Shown here: in pieces, positions 1-6,905 of the stretch
Numbering within the stretch: the stretch's first letter is position 1
How the letters are laid out: each line of letters begins with the position of its first letter
Program-made: the position numbers and the translations under genes
DNA from: Actinomadura rifamycini DSM 43936
Lineage (GTDB): Bacteria; Actinomycetota; Actinomycetes; Streptosporangiales; Streptosporangiaceae
Direction of reading: 5' to 3'
Assembly (NCBI RefSeq): GCF_000425065.1
Contig: NZ_AULB01000017.1
Span: 62,001 to 126,000, forward strand
Length of the DNA stretch: 64,000 nt
Notes under the pieces: generated by a model
What the model saw: the letters and a program-made list of their open reading frames with translations, nothing else
Told to the model about the DNA's origin: nothing
Databases searched by the model: none

Positions 1-2
1 TC

Positions 3-485
3 CTCAACACCGCGAGCTTCGGCGCCTACACCGAGATCGTGGACCGCCGGGAGCGGCTCGAACGGCGGCTCGGCAAGTGGCCGGCGCTCGCCGTCGCCGC
101 CGTCCGGACGCTGCGGCACTCCCAGCCGGTCGAGCTGGACGTCGACGGGCACCGGCGGCGGGTCTGGCTCGCGTTCGTGGGGAACTGCGTCTACGGCTCG
201 CCGGGCGCGGCCCCGTCGTGGCGGCGGCGGCTCGACGACGGCCTGCTGGACGTCCGGATGGTGGCGACGGGCCGCCGGGTGCCGCGCGCCCGCGCCGTCG
301 CGGCCGTCCTGGCCGGGCACCTGCCGCTGATGCCCGGGTACCGGGCGTGGCGGGCCGGGGGGCTGGAGCTGTGGTCGCCCGCGGGCGGGCTGCGGCTGGC
401 CCGGGACGGCGAGGTGTCGACGATGGCGGGGACCGTGCGGTTCGGCAAGCACGCGCGGGCGCTCGCGGTCTTCTGCCCCGGCTGA
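3..485 (+). CDS. Diacylglycerol/lipid kinase family protein, C-terminal part (cut by left edge)
   Basis: The frame is open from the first bases, so the gene begins outside the window; about 160 C-terminal residues are present. The visible part opens with NTASFGAYTE, the conserved Asn-Ser-Gly segment of YegS/DagK lipid kinases. It continues with LAFVGNCVYG, DDGLLDVRMV and a closing STMAGTVRFGKH segment, all landmarks of the DagK C-terminal beta-sandwich domain. Enzymes of this family phosphorylate diacylglycerol or related lipids at the membrane. Actinobacterial members are often fused to a PAP2-type phosphatase domain at the N-terminus; whether this one is cannot be seen. Family assignment is fairly secure, substrate is not. 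Confidence 0.8.
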   Translation, partial: LNTASFGAYTEIVDRRERLERRLGKWPALAVAAVRTLRHSQPVELDVDGHRRRVWLAFVGNCVYGSPGAAPSWRRRLDDGLLDVRMVATGRRVPRARAVAAVLAGHLPLMPGYRAWRAGGLELWSPAGGLRLARDGEVSTMAGTVRFGKHARALAVFCPG

Positions 486-562
486 CCGTGCGGGCGAAAG
501 GCCCGAATGGGCGGGGAAGCCCGGGTAGGGGACGGGAACACCGCGACAAGGAGGTACACGCG

Positions 563-784
563 ATGACGATGGGCGTCGACCCGCGGGAGCTCCCCGACGA
601 CGATCTGTTCCGCGAGCTCGGGCACCTGTACCAGACCCGGTTCGAGACGCTGCGCCACGCGTCCGACCAGGCGTTCGAGGAGCACACCCGGCGGACGAAC
701 GAGCTTGAGGGCGAGTACCTGCGCCGCCGTCCGGCCCGGGAGGTCGACCCCAACCGCCTCCGCGAGGGCGCCCGCGCGCGCTGA
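563..784 (+). CDS. Small conserved actinobacterial protein (DUF6158-like)
   Basis: A 73-residue acidic/arginine-rich soluble protein. The ATG at 563 lies 7 bases after a strong AAGGAGGT ribosome-binding site (548-555), which decides the start. It begins with GVDPRELPDDDLFREL and then has a helical, charged middle with regularly spaced Glu/Arg, ending in EYLRRRPAREVDPNRLREG. This pattern matches, from memory, a family of short actinobacterial proteins of unknown role (DUF6158). There is no signal peptide or membrane segment. It stands alone, with 169 bases before the next gene. Function unknown. Confidence 0.7.
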   Translation: MTMGVDPRELPDDDLFRELGHLYQTRFETLRHASDQAFEEHTRRTNELEGEYLRRRPAREVDPNRLREGARAR

Positions 785-953
785 CCCCCGCCCCGGCGCG
801 CAAGTCGATTCGCGCACCATCGCGCTCGTCCCGCGCGTTCGTTTTCCGCAGAGACTTCTCGAATAGACGGTAAAGAACGCCGGTTCGTCCGACTCACCTG
901 AGGCAGGCTCCCGTCCCGGGGTCCCGACCGGGGATCCGCGGGGGGTGTGAGCT

Positions 954-1817
954 GTGGGACGGACCCGGCGCCGTCATTACCGCCGATACCGCGCGGACCA
1001 GCGGGCGCTGCGCGACCACGTGCGCCGCTGGTGGCCGTTCGTCGCCGGCGCGCTCGTCGCCAACGGCTTCCTCGTGGCGACGTACCTGTGGGCGCCGCAC
1101 GGGCCGGCCGCCGACGCGGTGCCCGCGGCCGATCCGGCCGCCGTGCGGCGGGCCGCCCCGGCCGAGCGGCCGATGAGCACGTTCACGACCCGGTTCGAGC
1201 GGGGCGAGCCGCGCGTCCGCAACATCGAGATCGCGGCCCGGCGGCTGGACGGCGCGGTCGTGCGGCCCGGCGCGACGTTCTCCTTCAACGACGTCGTGGG
1301 GCCCCGCACCAGCGACCGCGGCTACGTGCCCGCGCCCGTCATCATGGGCTCCCGCCTCGTGAACGACGTCGGAGGCGGCATCTGCCAGGTCAGTTCGACG
1401 CTCTACAACGCCGTCTTCCGCGCCGGGCTCGACATCCGGAAGGCGCGCGCGCACACCATGTGGATGCCCGAGTACCCGGACGGGCGCGAGGCCGCCGTCG
1501 CCTACCCCGATCTCGACTTCCGCTGGCGCAACGACACCGACGTCCCCGTCCGCATCGACGTCCAGTACACCGACTCGTCCCTGACGGTGAGCCTGTGGGG
1601 CGAGCGGCGGTACGAGGTCCGGTCGGAGACGTCCGAACGGTACGACTACACGCCGTACTGGACGACCGTCGGGCACGGCAGCCGCTGCGTCCCCACGACC
1701 GGCCGCAGGGGGTTCGAGATCGACGTGTGGCGCGTCCTGCTGGAGGACGGCCGCAAGGTCAAGCGCGAGCGGTACCACACCGAGTACCAGCCGCAGCCCA
1801 AGGTCACCTGCGTCTGA
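954..1817 (+). CDS. VanW family membrane-anchored protein
   Basis: 287 residues, GTG start preceded by a G-rich GGGGGGTGTGAG stretch. An arginine-rich cytoplasmic start (residues 1-25) leads into one membrane segment at about 27-47 (WWPFVAGALVANGFLVATYL). An extracytoplasmic VanW domain follows from about residue 80. The VanW signature is clear: ATFSFNDVVGPRT, then NDVGGGICQVSSTLYNA with the conserved GGGICQ-SST core, and paired aromatic/charged residues in the C-terminal half. VanW proteins accompany some vancomycin-resistance clusters, but the domain is widespread and its biochemical role is unsettled; a cell-wall-associated function is the usual inference. No van genes are nearby. Its 3' end overlaps the convergent tetR gene by 14 bases. 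Confidence 0.85.
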   Translation: MGRTRRRHYRRYRADQRALRDHVRRWWPFVAGALVANGFLVATYLWAPHGPAADAVPAADPAAVRRAAPAERPMSTFTTRFERGEPRVRNIEIAARRLDGAVVRPGATFSFNDVVGPRTSDRGYVPAPVIMGSRLVNDVGGGICQVSSTLYNAVFRAGLDIRKARAHTMWMPEYPDGREAAVAYPDLDFRWRNDTDVPVRIDVQYTDSSLTVSLWGERRYEVRSETSERYDYTPYWTTVGHGSRCVPTTGRRGFEIDVWRVLLEDGRKVKRERYHTEYQPQPKVTCV

Positions 1818-2334
1818 CGAGCGCCTCCGCCGCCGCCCGCGCGGTGGCCGCCGCGCCCGGATCGCCGGTCATCGCGGCCGCCACGATCGCGCCGTCCACG
1901 AGCATCCCGAGTTGCGCGGCCAGTTCGTCGTCGTGCACGAGCCCGTGCAGGAACCGCCGCAGCCGCTCCTTGTGTGCGCGCGCGGCCGCGGCCACGGGCG
2001 CGGACCCGTCGCCAAGCTCCCCGTAGGCGTTGATGAACGCGCACCCGTGGAAGTCGTCGCTCGCGAACCATTCGCCCAGCCAGTCGAACACCGCGCCGAC
2101 CGAGCCGTCCCGGGCGGCGACGTAGCGCTCCAGGTCCGCGGTCCAGCGCAGGTCCCGCCGCTCCAGGTACGCCGTCACCAGCGCCTCCTTGGAGGGGAAC
2201 GTGCCGTACAGCCGCTTGAGCGAGACGCCCGACGCGGCGCGGAGGTCGTCCATGCCGACGGCCTGGACGCCCCGGCGGTAGAACAGCGACTCCGCGGCGT
2301 CCAGCAGCCGGGTCTCGGCCTCCTGCCGCTCCAT
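1804..2334 (-). CDS. TetR family transcriptional regulator
   Basis: 176 residues. The N-terminal TetR DNA-binding domain spans about residues 4-52: AETRLLDAAESLFYRRGVQ, then the helix-turn-helix VGMDDLRAASGVSLKRLYGTF with the typical F-x-S/T-K-E-A-L after it. The C-terminal two thirds is an alpha-helical ligand-binding domain without an assignable ligand. It is divergent from the NTF2-like gene at 2407. The 72-base gap between them holds two nearly identical 16-bp palindromes, the obvious operators for this repressor acting on both genes. Expected role: self-repression and repression of the neighbour, released by an unknown small molecule. Confidence 0.88.
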   Translation of the reverse strand: MERQEAETRLLDAAESLFYRRGVQAVGMDDLRAASGVSLKRLYGTFPSKEALVTAYLERRDLRWTADLERYVAARDGSVGAVFDWLGEWFASDDFHGCAFINAYGELGDGSAPVAAAARAHKERLRRFLHGLVHDDELAAQLGMLVDGAIVAAAMTGDPGAAATARAAAEALVRRR

Positions 2335-2349
2335 GCCCCTCCTTGCGTC

Positions 2350-2365
2350 GAGAACGTACGTTCTC
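2350..2365. promoter_or_regulatory. Palindromic operator 1, tetR/NTF2-like divergent region
   Basis: GAGAACGTACGTTCTC is a perfect 16-bp palindrome, 15 bases before the tetR start codon and 57 bases before the divergent gene. A second copy, one base different, starts 27 bp away. The core also fits a GAAC-N4-GTTC (LexA-like) pattern, but the twin arrangement beside a TetR gene makes the local repressor the better candidate. Confidence 0.75.
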
Positions 2366-2376
2366 TAGCCTACGCG

Positions 2377-2392
2377 GAGAACGCACGTTCTC
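2377..2392. promoter_or_regulatory. Palindromic operator 2, tetR/NTF2-like divergent region
   Basis: GAGAACGCACGTTCTC repeats operator 1 with one central change (GTAC to GCAC). It sits directly before the AGGGAGG ribosome-binding site of the gene at 2407, so a bound repressor would block the start of that transcript. The center-to-center distance of 27 bp would allow two dimers on one DNA segment. Confidence 0.75.
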
Positions 2393-2406
2393 TAGGGAGG
2401 AACCCG

Positions 2407-2817
2407 ATGCGCCCACCGCTGCCGCCGTTCACGGAGGAGACCGCCCGCGCCAAGGTGCGGGCCGCCGAGGACGCCTGGAACACCCGCGACCCCGAACGCG
2501 TCGCGCTCGCCTACACCGAGGACTCCGTCTGGCGGAACCGCGACGAGTTCTTCACCGGCCGCGACGCCATCAAGGACTTCCTCCGCCGCAAGTGGGCCCG
2601 CGAACTCGACTACCGCCTCCGCAAGGAGCTGTGGTCCTACACCGGGAACCGCATCTCCGTGCGGTTCGAGTACGAGTGGCACGACGCGGACGGCCGCTGG
2701 TGGCGCAGCCACGGCAACGAGCAGTGGGAGTTCGCCGACGACGGCCTGATGCGCCGCCGCGAGGCGAGCATCAACGACGTCCCCATCGCCGCCGCGGACC
2801 GCCGCCTGGCGTCCTGA
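2407..2817 (+). CDS. NTF2-like / DUF1348 family protein
   Basis: 136 residues, ATG placed 6 bases after AGGGAGG (2394-2400). The sequence follows the SnoaL/NTF2-like fold of DUF1348 proteins: an N-terminal helix with RAAEDAWNTRDPERVA, TEDSVWRNRDEFFTGRDAI, then strands SVRFEYEWHDADGRWWRS and a closing WEFADDGLMRRREASIND. The fold forms a cone-shaped pocket and is used for small-molecule binding or simple isomerase/hydrolase chemistry. DUF1348 members have no settled reaction. Control by the divergent TetR through two palindromes suggests an inducible detoxification-type role, which is inference only. Confidence 0.85.
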   Translation: MRPPLPPFTEETARAKVRAAEDAWNTRDPERVALAYTEDSVWRNRDEFFTGRDAIKDFLRRKWARELDYRLRKELWSYTGNRISVRFEYEWHDADGRWWRSHGNEQWEFADDGLMRRREASINDVPIAAADRRLAS

Positions 2818-2901
2818 CGGGGCGGGGCCGCTGCTCCCGTGCCCTGTCGGTCGGGTGCGATATGTTCCAGACCTTCGTGATCACAGCTTGTGGAGGACGC
2901 C

Positions 2902-3894
2902 ATGTACGGGTCGGGGACGCCGCCTCAGCCGCCGGGGCAGCCCGGAGCGCCCGGCGGCCCGCCCGGCCCTCCCGGTGGTCCTCCCGGCCCGCCCGGAATG
3001 CCGGGCGGGCCGTACCCCGGGCCGCCGCCGCAGGCGCGCGCCAAGACCTCGGCGTGGGTGTTCGTGGTCGCGGGCGTCGCGGCGGTGCTCGTGCTCGGCG
3101 CCATCGTCGGGTCCGTCCTGCTGAGCGCGTCGGCGGAACCGGACGGGCCGGTGAAGGCCGACGAGTGCGTCGGCGTCCGGTTCGACCTCCAGCAGGGCAA
3201 GAGCTCCATGCAGCGGGTGCCGGCGGCCGAGCGGGTCGACTGCGGGGACGCGACGGCCAAGGGCAAGATCGTCAAGGTCGTCGGGCCGAGCACCGGCTTC
3301 TCGTCGTCGTCGCCCGACTGCCCGGACGGCGCCGACGGCGTCGCGGCCGTCCGGGCCGACGAGAAGGCCGCGAGCGCGACCCAGGTCTGCGTGCGCAACG
3401 TCGACGGCCCCCACCCGGGCGACCCGGGGGCGGGCGGCGCGATGTTCAGCGTGGGCGACTGCGTGAAGTCGTCGATCGCGTTCGGCAGCGAGGTGGCCTG
3501 CACGGACAAGGAGTCGTACGCGAAGGTCGTCGCGCGCGTGAACGACAAGGCGGAGTGCCCGTCGACGGCGCTGGAGATCATGGAGCTCCGGTCGTTCGGC
3601 GGCGGCGAGACGCCCCGGCCCGTCCTGTGCCTGGGCGGCGAGGGGCAGATCGTGTCCGTCGGCGAGTGCATCACCGACCCGTCCTACTCGGTCGGCGGGC
3701 TGAAGACGGCGGCCTGCGAGTCGAACTCCGCCGTCGCCAAGGTCCTCGGCCGCACCCGGGCCAAGGCGGAGTGCCCGTCCGGGACGACCCACCACCTCGA
3801 AGCCGAGGACAAGGAGAAGGCGCTCCTGCCGGTCATGTGCGTCAAGAAGCTTCGGCCGACCCTCAACGAGCGGATCCGGGGCCTCGGCAGCTAG
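2902..3894 (+). CDS. LppU/SCO3897-like membrane protein with proline-glycine-rich N-terminus
   Basis: 330 residues. ATG 2902 is chosen over the in-frame GTG 2890 because GGAGG (2892-2896) lies five bases before it. Residues 1-50 are a cytoplasmic Pro/Gly tract with repeated PGGPPGPPGG units. One membrane segment follows at about 51-74 (AWVFVVAGVAAVLVLGAIVG), then an extracytoplasmic region with regularly spaced cysteines (DECVG, VDCGD, SPDCPDG, VGDCVK, AECPS, VGECIT, AACES, AECPS). The pattern looks like three tandem copies of a disulfide-bearing module, each introduced by a D/E-C-V/I motif. This resembles actinobacterial LppU/SCO3897-type proteins of unknown function. It is followed by a good terminator, so it is probably monocistronic. 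Confidence 0.7.
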   Translation: MYGSGTPPQPPGQPGAPGGPPGPPGGPPGPPGMPGGPYPGPPPQARAKTSAWVFVVAGVAAVLVLGAIVGSVLLSASAEPDGPVKADECVGVRFDLQQGKSSMQRVPAAERVDCGDATAKGKIVKVVGPSTGFSSSSPDCPDGADGVAAVRADEKAASATQVCVRNVDGPHPGDPGAGGAMFSVGDCVKSSIAFGSEVACTDKESYAKVVARVNDKAECPSTALEIMELRSFGGGETPRPVLCLGGEGQIVSVGECITDPSYSVGGLKTAACESNSAVAKVLGRTRAKAECPSGTTHHLEAEDKEKALLPVMCVKKLRPTLNERIRGLGS

Positions 3895-3932
3895 CCACCG
3901 CCCCGGCGGCCGTCCGCCGCCTATGCCCTTTC

Positions 3933-3967
3933 ACCTGCGGCTTCTCGGTTATCGAGGAGCCGCAGGT
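3933..3967 (+). terminator. Intrinsic terminator after the LppU-like gene
   Basis: A 15-bp stem (ACCTGCGGCTTCTCG pairing with CGAGGAGCCGCAGGT, with one G-U wobble) and a 5-base loop GTTAT are followed by a T-rich TCTTCTC stretch. It lies 38 bases after the stop codon. Confidence 0.8.
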
Positions 3968-4099
3968 TCTTCTCATCCCTGGGGCGGGAGCGCACAATGA
4001 GGGTTGAGTGACGACACGGCAGGGCGGCGGAGATGTCCGCGCGCGCGAACGTCCCGAACCCCTCGCTCCCACGGCGGAACCTGGACGAGAGGGACGAAC

Positions 4100-5473
4100 A
4101 TGACCACTCATATCGATCCGGGCCTGCGGACGGAGTTCGCGGGCGAGGTGCTCACTCCCCGCGACCCCGGCTACGACGAGGCCCGGACGATCTTCAACGC
4201 GATGATCGACCGGCGCCCGGCGGTGATCGCGCGGTGCGCCAACACCGACGACGTGGCGCGGGCGATCGGGTTCGCGCGCGAGCGCGGGCTGGAGGTGTCG
4301 GTCCGCGGCGGCGGGCACGGCGTCGCCGGGAAAGCGCTGGTGGACGGCGGCCTGGTGGTCGACCTGCGGCTGCTGAACTCGGTCACCGTCGACCCGGACG
4401 AGCGGACGGCCCGCGTCGGCGGCGGCGCCGTCATGGCCGACCTCGACGGCGCGACGGCCGAGTACGGGCTGGCGACCGTGGGCGGGCGCGTGTCCACGAC
4501 CGGCGTCGGCGGGCTCGTGCTCGGCGGCGGATCGGGCTGGCTGGAACGCAAGTACGGGCTGACCTGCGACAACCTGGTCTCCGCCGAGCTGGTGACGGCG
4601 GACGGCTCGCACGTCCGGGCGAGCGAGGAGGAGAACCCCGAGCTGTTCTGGGCGCTGCACGGCGGCGGCGGGAACTTCGGCGCGGTCACCTCGTTCACGC
4701 TCCGGCTGCACCCGGTGACCACGCTGTCGATCGCGATGCTGCTGTTCCCGCCGGAGGCGGGCCCGGACGTCGTCCCGGCCTTCCGCGACTTCATGGAGGC
4801 GGCGCCGGACGAGGTCGGCGGCGGCTCGGAGTACATGCTCGCCCCGCCCGCCGACTTCGTCCCCGACGACCTGGCCGGGCGGCTCGCGCTCGGCATCGTC
4901 GTCACCTGCCTGGCGACCGAGCCGGAGGCGCGGGCGGCGTTCGCGCCGATGACGCGGCTCGGGCCCGCGGGCGGGCTCGTCGCGGAGATGCCGTACACGG
5001 CGGTCCAGTGCATGGACGACGACGAGCCGGGGATGCGGAACTACTGGACCGCGCAGCACGTCGGCGAACTGCCGGACGAGGCGGTGGCGCGGTACTGCGC
5101 GCTGGCCGAGGACATGATCGTCCCGTCGGCGTCCCGGCACACGCTGCTGCCGCTGGGCGGCGCCGTCGCGCGGGGCCCGGCGGAGTACCCGGTCCCGTGG
5201 CGGCGCGACCCGTGGGTCGTCCACCCGCTGGCCCTGTGGGACGACCCCGCCGACGACGCCCGCGCCAAGGCGTGGGTCCGGGACGTGCGCGCGTCCATGA
5301 AGCGGTGGTCGACGGGCTCGCTCTACCTGAACTTCATCGGGGACGAGGGCGCCGAGCGCGTCCGCGAGGGCTGGGGCGACGCGAACATGCGGCGCCTCGC
5401 GGACGTGAAGCGGCGGTACGACCCGGACAACGTGTTCCGGCACAACCAGAACATCGCTCCGGCGGCGGCCTGA
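4100..5473 (+). CDS. FAD-binding (PCMH/BBE-type) oxidoreductase, copy 1
   Basis: 457 residues, ATG after GAGAGGGA. It is a berberine-bridge-type flavoprotein: an N-terminal PCMH FAD-binding domain (about residues 35-205) with VRGGGHGVAGKAL, then GRVSTTGVGGLVLGGGSGWL, and a C-terminal BBE domain ending YLNFIGDEG...RRYDPDNVF near residue 445. His73 in GGGHG is the expected site of the 8-alpha-histidyl FAD link. The cysteine that makes a second bond in bicovalent members is absent, so a single covalent bond is inferred. Such enzymes oxidise alcohols, sugars or natural-product scaffolds with O2; the substrate cannot be read from the sequence. It is followed after 55 bases by a close paralogue in the same direction. 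Confidence 0.88.
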   Translation: MTTHIDPGLRTEFAGEVLTPRDPGYDEARTIFNAMIDRRPAVIARCANTDDVARAIGFARERGLEVSVRGGGHGVAGKALVDGGLVVDLRLLNSVTVDPDERTARVGGGAVMADLDGATAEYGLATVGGRVSTTGVGGLVLGGGSGWLERKYGLTCDNLVSAELVTADGSHVRASEEENPELFWALHGGGGNFGAVTSFTLRLHPVTTLSIAMLLFPPEAGPDVVPAFRDFMEAAPDEVGGGSEYMLAPPADFVPDDLAGRLALGIVVTCLATEPEARAAFAPMTRLGPAGGLVAEMPYTAVQCMDDDEPGMRNYWTAQHVGELPDEAVARYCALAEDMIVPSASRHTLLPLGGAVARGPAEYPVPWRRDPWVVHPLALWDDPADDARAKAWVRDVRASMKRWSTGSLYLNFIGDEGAERVREGWGDANMRRLADVKRRYDPDNVFRHNQNIAPAAA

Positions 5474-5480
5474 CCCGCGA

Positions 5481-5500
5481 CCCGCCGGGTCATCGGCGGG
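5481..5500 (+). terminator. Hairpin between the tandem oxidoreductase genes (possible attenuator)
   Basis: CCCGCCG pairs with CGGCGGG around a GGTCAT loop, 7 bases after the first stop codon. There is no T-run, so it may act as mRNA processing or partial termination rather than a full stop. Confidence 0.4.
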
Positions 5501-5528
5501 CGGGCCGACGCACGAGGGGGGAGGAGCA

Positions 5529-6905
5529 TTGACCACCCACCAGAGGGAAGCCGACCTGCGCACGGGGTTCGCGGGCCGGGTGATCCTGCCGGACGACCCC
5601 GGCTACGACGAGGCCCGGACGATCTTCAACGCGATGATCGACCGGCGCCCGGCGGTGATCGCGCAGTGCGCCAACACCGACGACGTGGCGCGGGCGATCG
5701 GGTTCGCGCGCGAGCGCGGGCTGGAGGTCTCGGTCCGCGGCGGCGGGCACGGCGTCGCGGGCAAGGCGCTGGCCGACGGCGGCCTGGTGGTCGACCTGCG
5801 GCTGCTGGACTCCGTGACGGTCGACCCGCGGGCCCGGACGGCCCGCGTCGGCGGGGGCGCGACGATGCGCGACCTCGACCGGGCCGCCGGGGAGTACAGC
5901 CTCGCCACCACCGGCGGGCGCGTGTCCACGACCGGCGTCGGCGGATTCGTCCTCGGCGGCGGATCGGGCTGGCTGGAGCGCAAGTTCGGGCTGGCCTGCG
6001 ACAACCTGCTGTCGGTGGAGCTGGTGACGGCGGACGGCTCGCACGTCCGGGCGAGCGAGGAGGAGAACCCGGAGCTGTTCTGGGCGCTGCACGGCGGCGG
6101 CGGCAACTTCGGCGTCGCCACCTCGTTCACGCTCCGGCTCCACCCGCTCCCGGCCGTCTCCGTCGCGATGCTGCTGTGGCCGGCCGAGGCGGGCCCGGAG
6201 ATCCTGACCGCCTACCGCGACTTCATCGGCTCCGCCCCGGACGACGTGGGCGGCGGAGCCCTGTACCTGACCGCGCCGCCGGAGGACTTCGTCCCGGACG
6301 GCCTGGCCGGGCGCCGCGCGTTCGCGTTCCTGATCACGTTCACGGGCACGGGGTCGCGGGCCAACGGGGTGATCGGGCCGATGACGCGGCTGGGGCACGC
6401 GGGCGGCCTCCGGATGGAGATGCCGTACGCGGACCTGCAGTGCATGCTCGACGACCCGCCCGGCTACCGGAACCACTGGTCGGCGGAGCATCTGCGCGAG
6501 TTCCCGGACGACGCCGTGGCGCGCTTCTGCGCCATGTCGGAGGAGATGGTGATCCCGTCGCCGTCGCAGCAGGTCCTCTTCCCGGAGGGCGGCGCCGTCG
6601 CCAGGGGACCGGAGTACCCGATCCCCTGGCGGCACGACCCCTGGGTCGTGCACCCGTTCGGCCTGTGGGAGGACCCGGCGGACGACGCGCGCGCCGTCGC
6701 GTGGGCGCACGGCCTGCGCGACGCCATGGGCCCGTGGTCGACCGGGGCCGTCTACCTGAACTTCATCGGGGACGAGGGGACCGACCGCGTCCGGGAGGGG
6801 CTGGGGGAGGGCAACCTCCGGCGGCTCGCGGAAGTGAAGCGCCGGTACGACCCCGACAACGTCTTCCACAACAACCAGAACATCCGGCCCGCGCTCACGG
6901 CGTGA
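5529..6905 (+). CDS. FAD-binding (PCMH/BBE-type) oxidoreductase, copy 2
   Basis: 458 residues, read from a TTG codon at 5529 just after a strong GGGGGGAGGAG site. Same architecture as its upstream neighbour: FAD-binding PCMH domain with GGGHGVAGKAL (His74 the likely flavin attachment), GRVSTTGVGGFVLGGGSG, SEEENPELFWALHGGGGNFG, and the BBE C-terminus. The first 60-odd codons after residue 25 are almost identical at the DNA level to copy 1, while the substrate-domain half (about residues 205-400) has diverged. That suggests duplication followed by specialisation on a different substrate. The last 11 bases overlap the convergent GH5 gene. The two copies are probably co-transcribed. Confidence 0.87.
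   Translation: MTTHQREADLRTGFAGRVILPDDPGYDEARTIFNAMIDRRPAVIAQCANTDDVARAIGFARERGLEVSVRGGGHGVAGKALADGGLVVDLRLLDSVTVDPRARTARVGGGATMRDLDRAAGEYSLATTGGRVSTTGVGGFVLGGGSGWLERKFGLACDNLLSVELVTADGSHVRASEEENPELFWALHGGGGNFGVATSFTLRLHPLPAVSVAMLLWPAEAGPEILTAYRDFIGSAPDDVGGGALYLTAPPEDFVPDGLAGRRAFAFLITFTGTGSRANGVIGPMTRLGHAGGLRMEMPYADLQCMLDDPPGYRNHWSAEHLREFPDDAVARFCAMSEEMVIPSPSQQVLFPEGGAVARGPEYPIPWRHDPWVVHPFGLWEDPADDARAVAWAHGLRDAMGPWSTGAVYLNFIGDEGTDRVREGLGEGNLRRLAEVKRRYDPDNVFHNNQNIRPALTA

Noticed and set aside
954..1817. Vancomycin-resistance cluster because of a VanW protein
   Set aside because: No vanH, vanA or vanX homologue is nearby; VanW domains are common outside resistance clusters.
4100..6905. Natural-product gene cluster because of two BBE-type oxidoreductases
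   Set aside because: No polyketide, peptide synthetase or terpene genes lie around them; the neighbours are housekeeping or unrelated genes.
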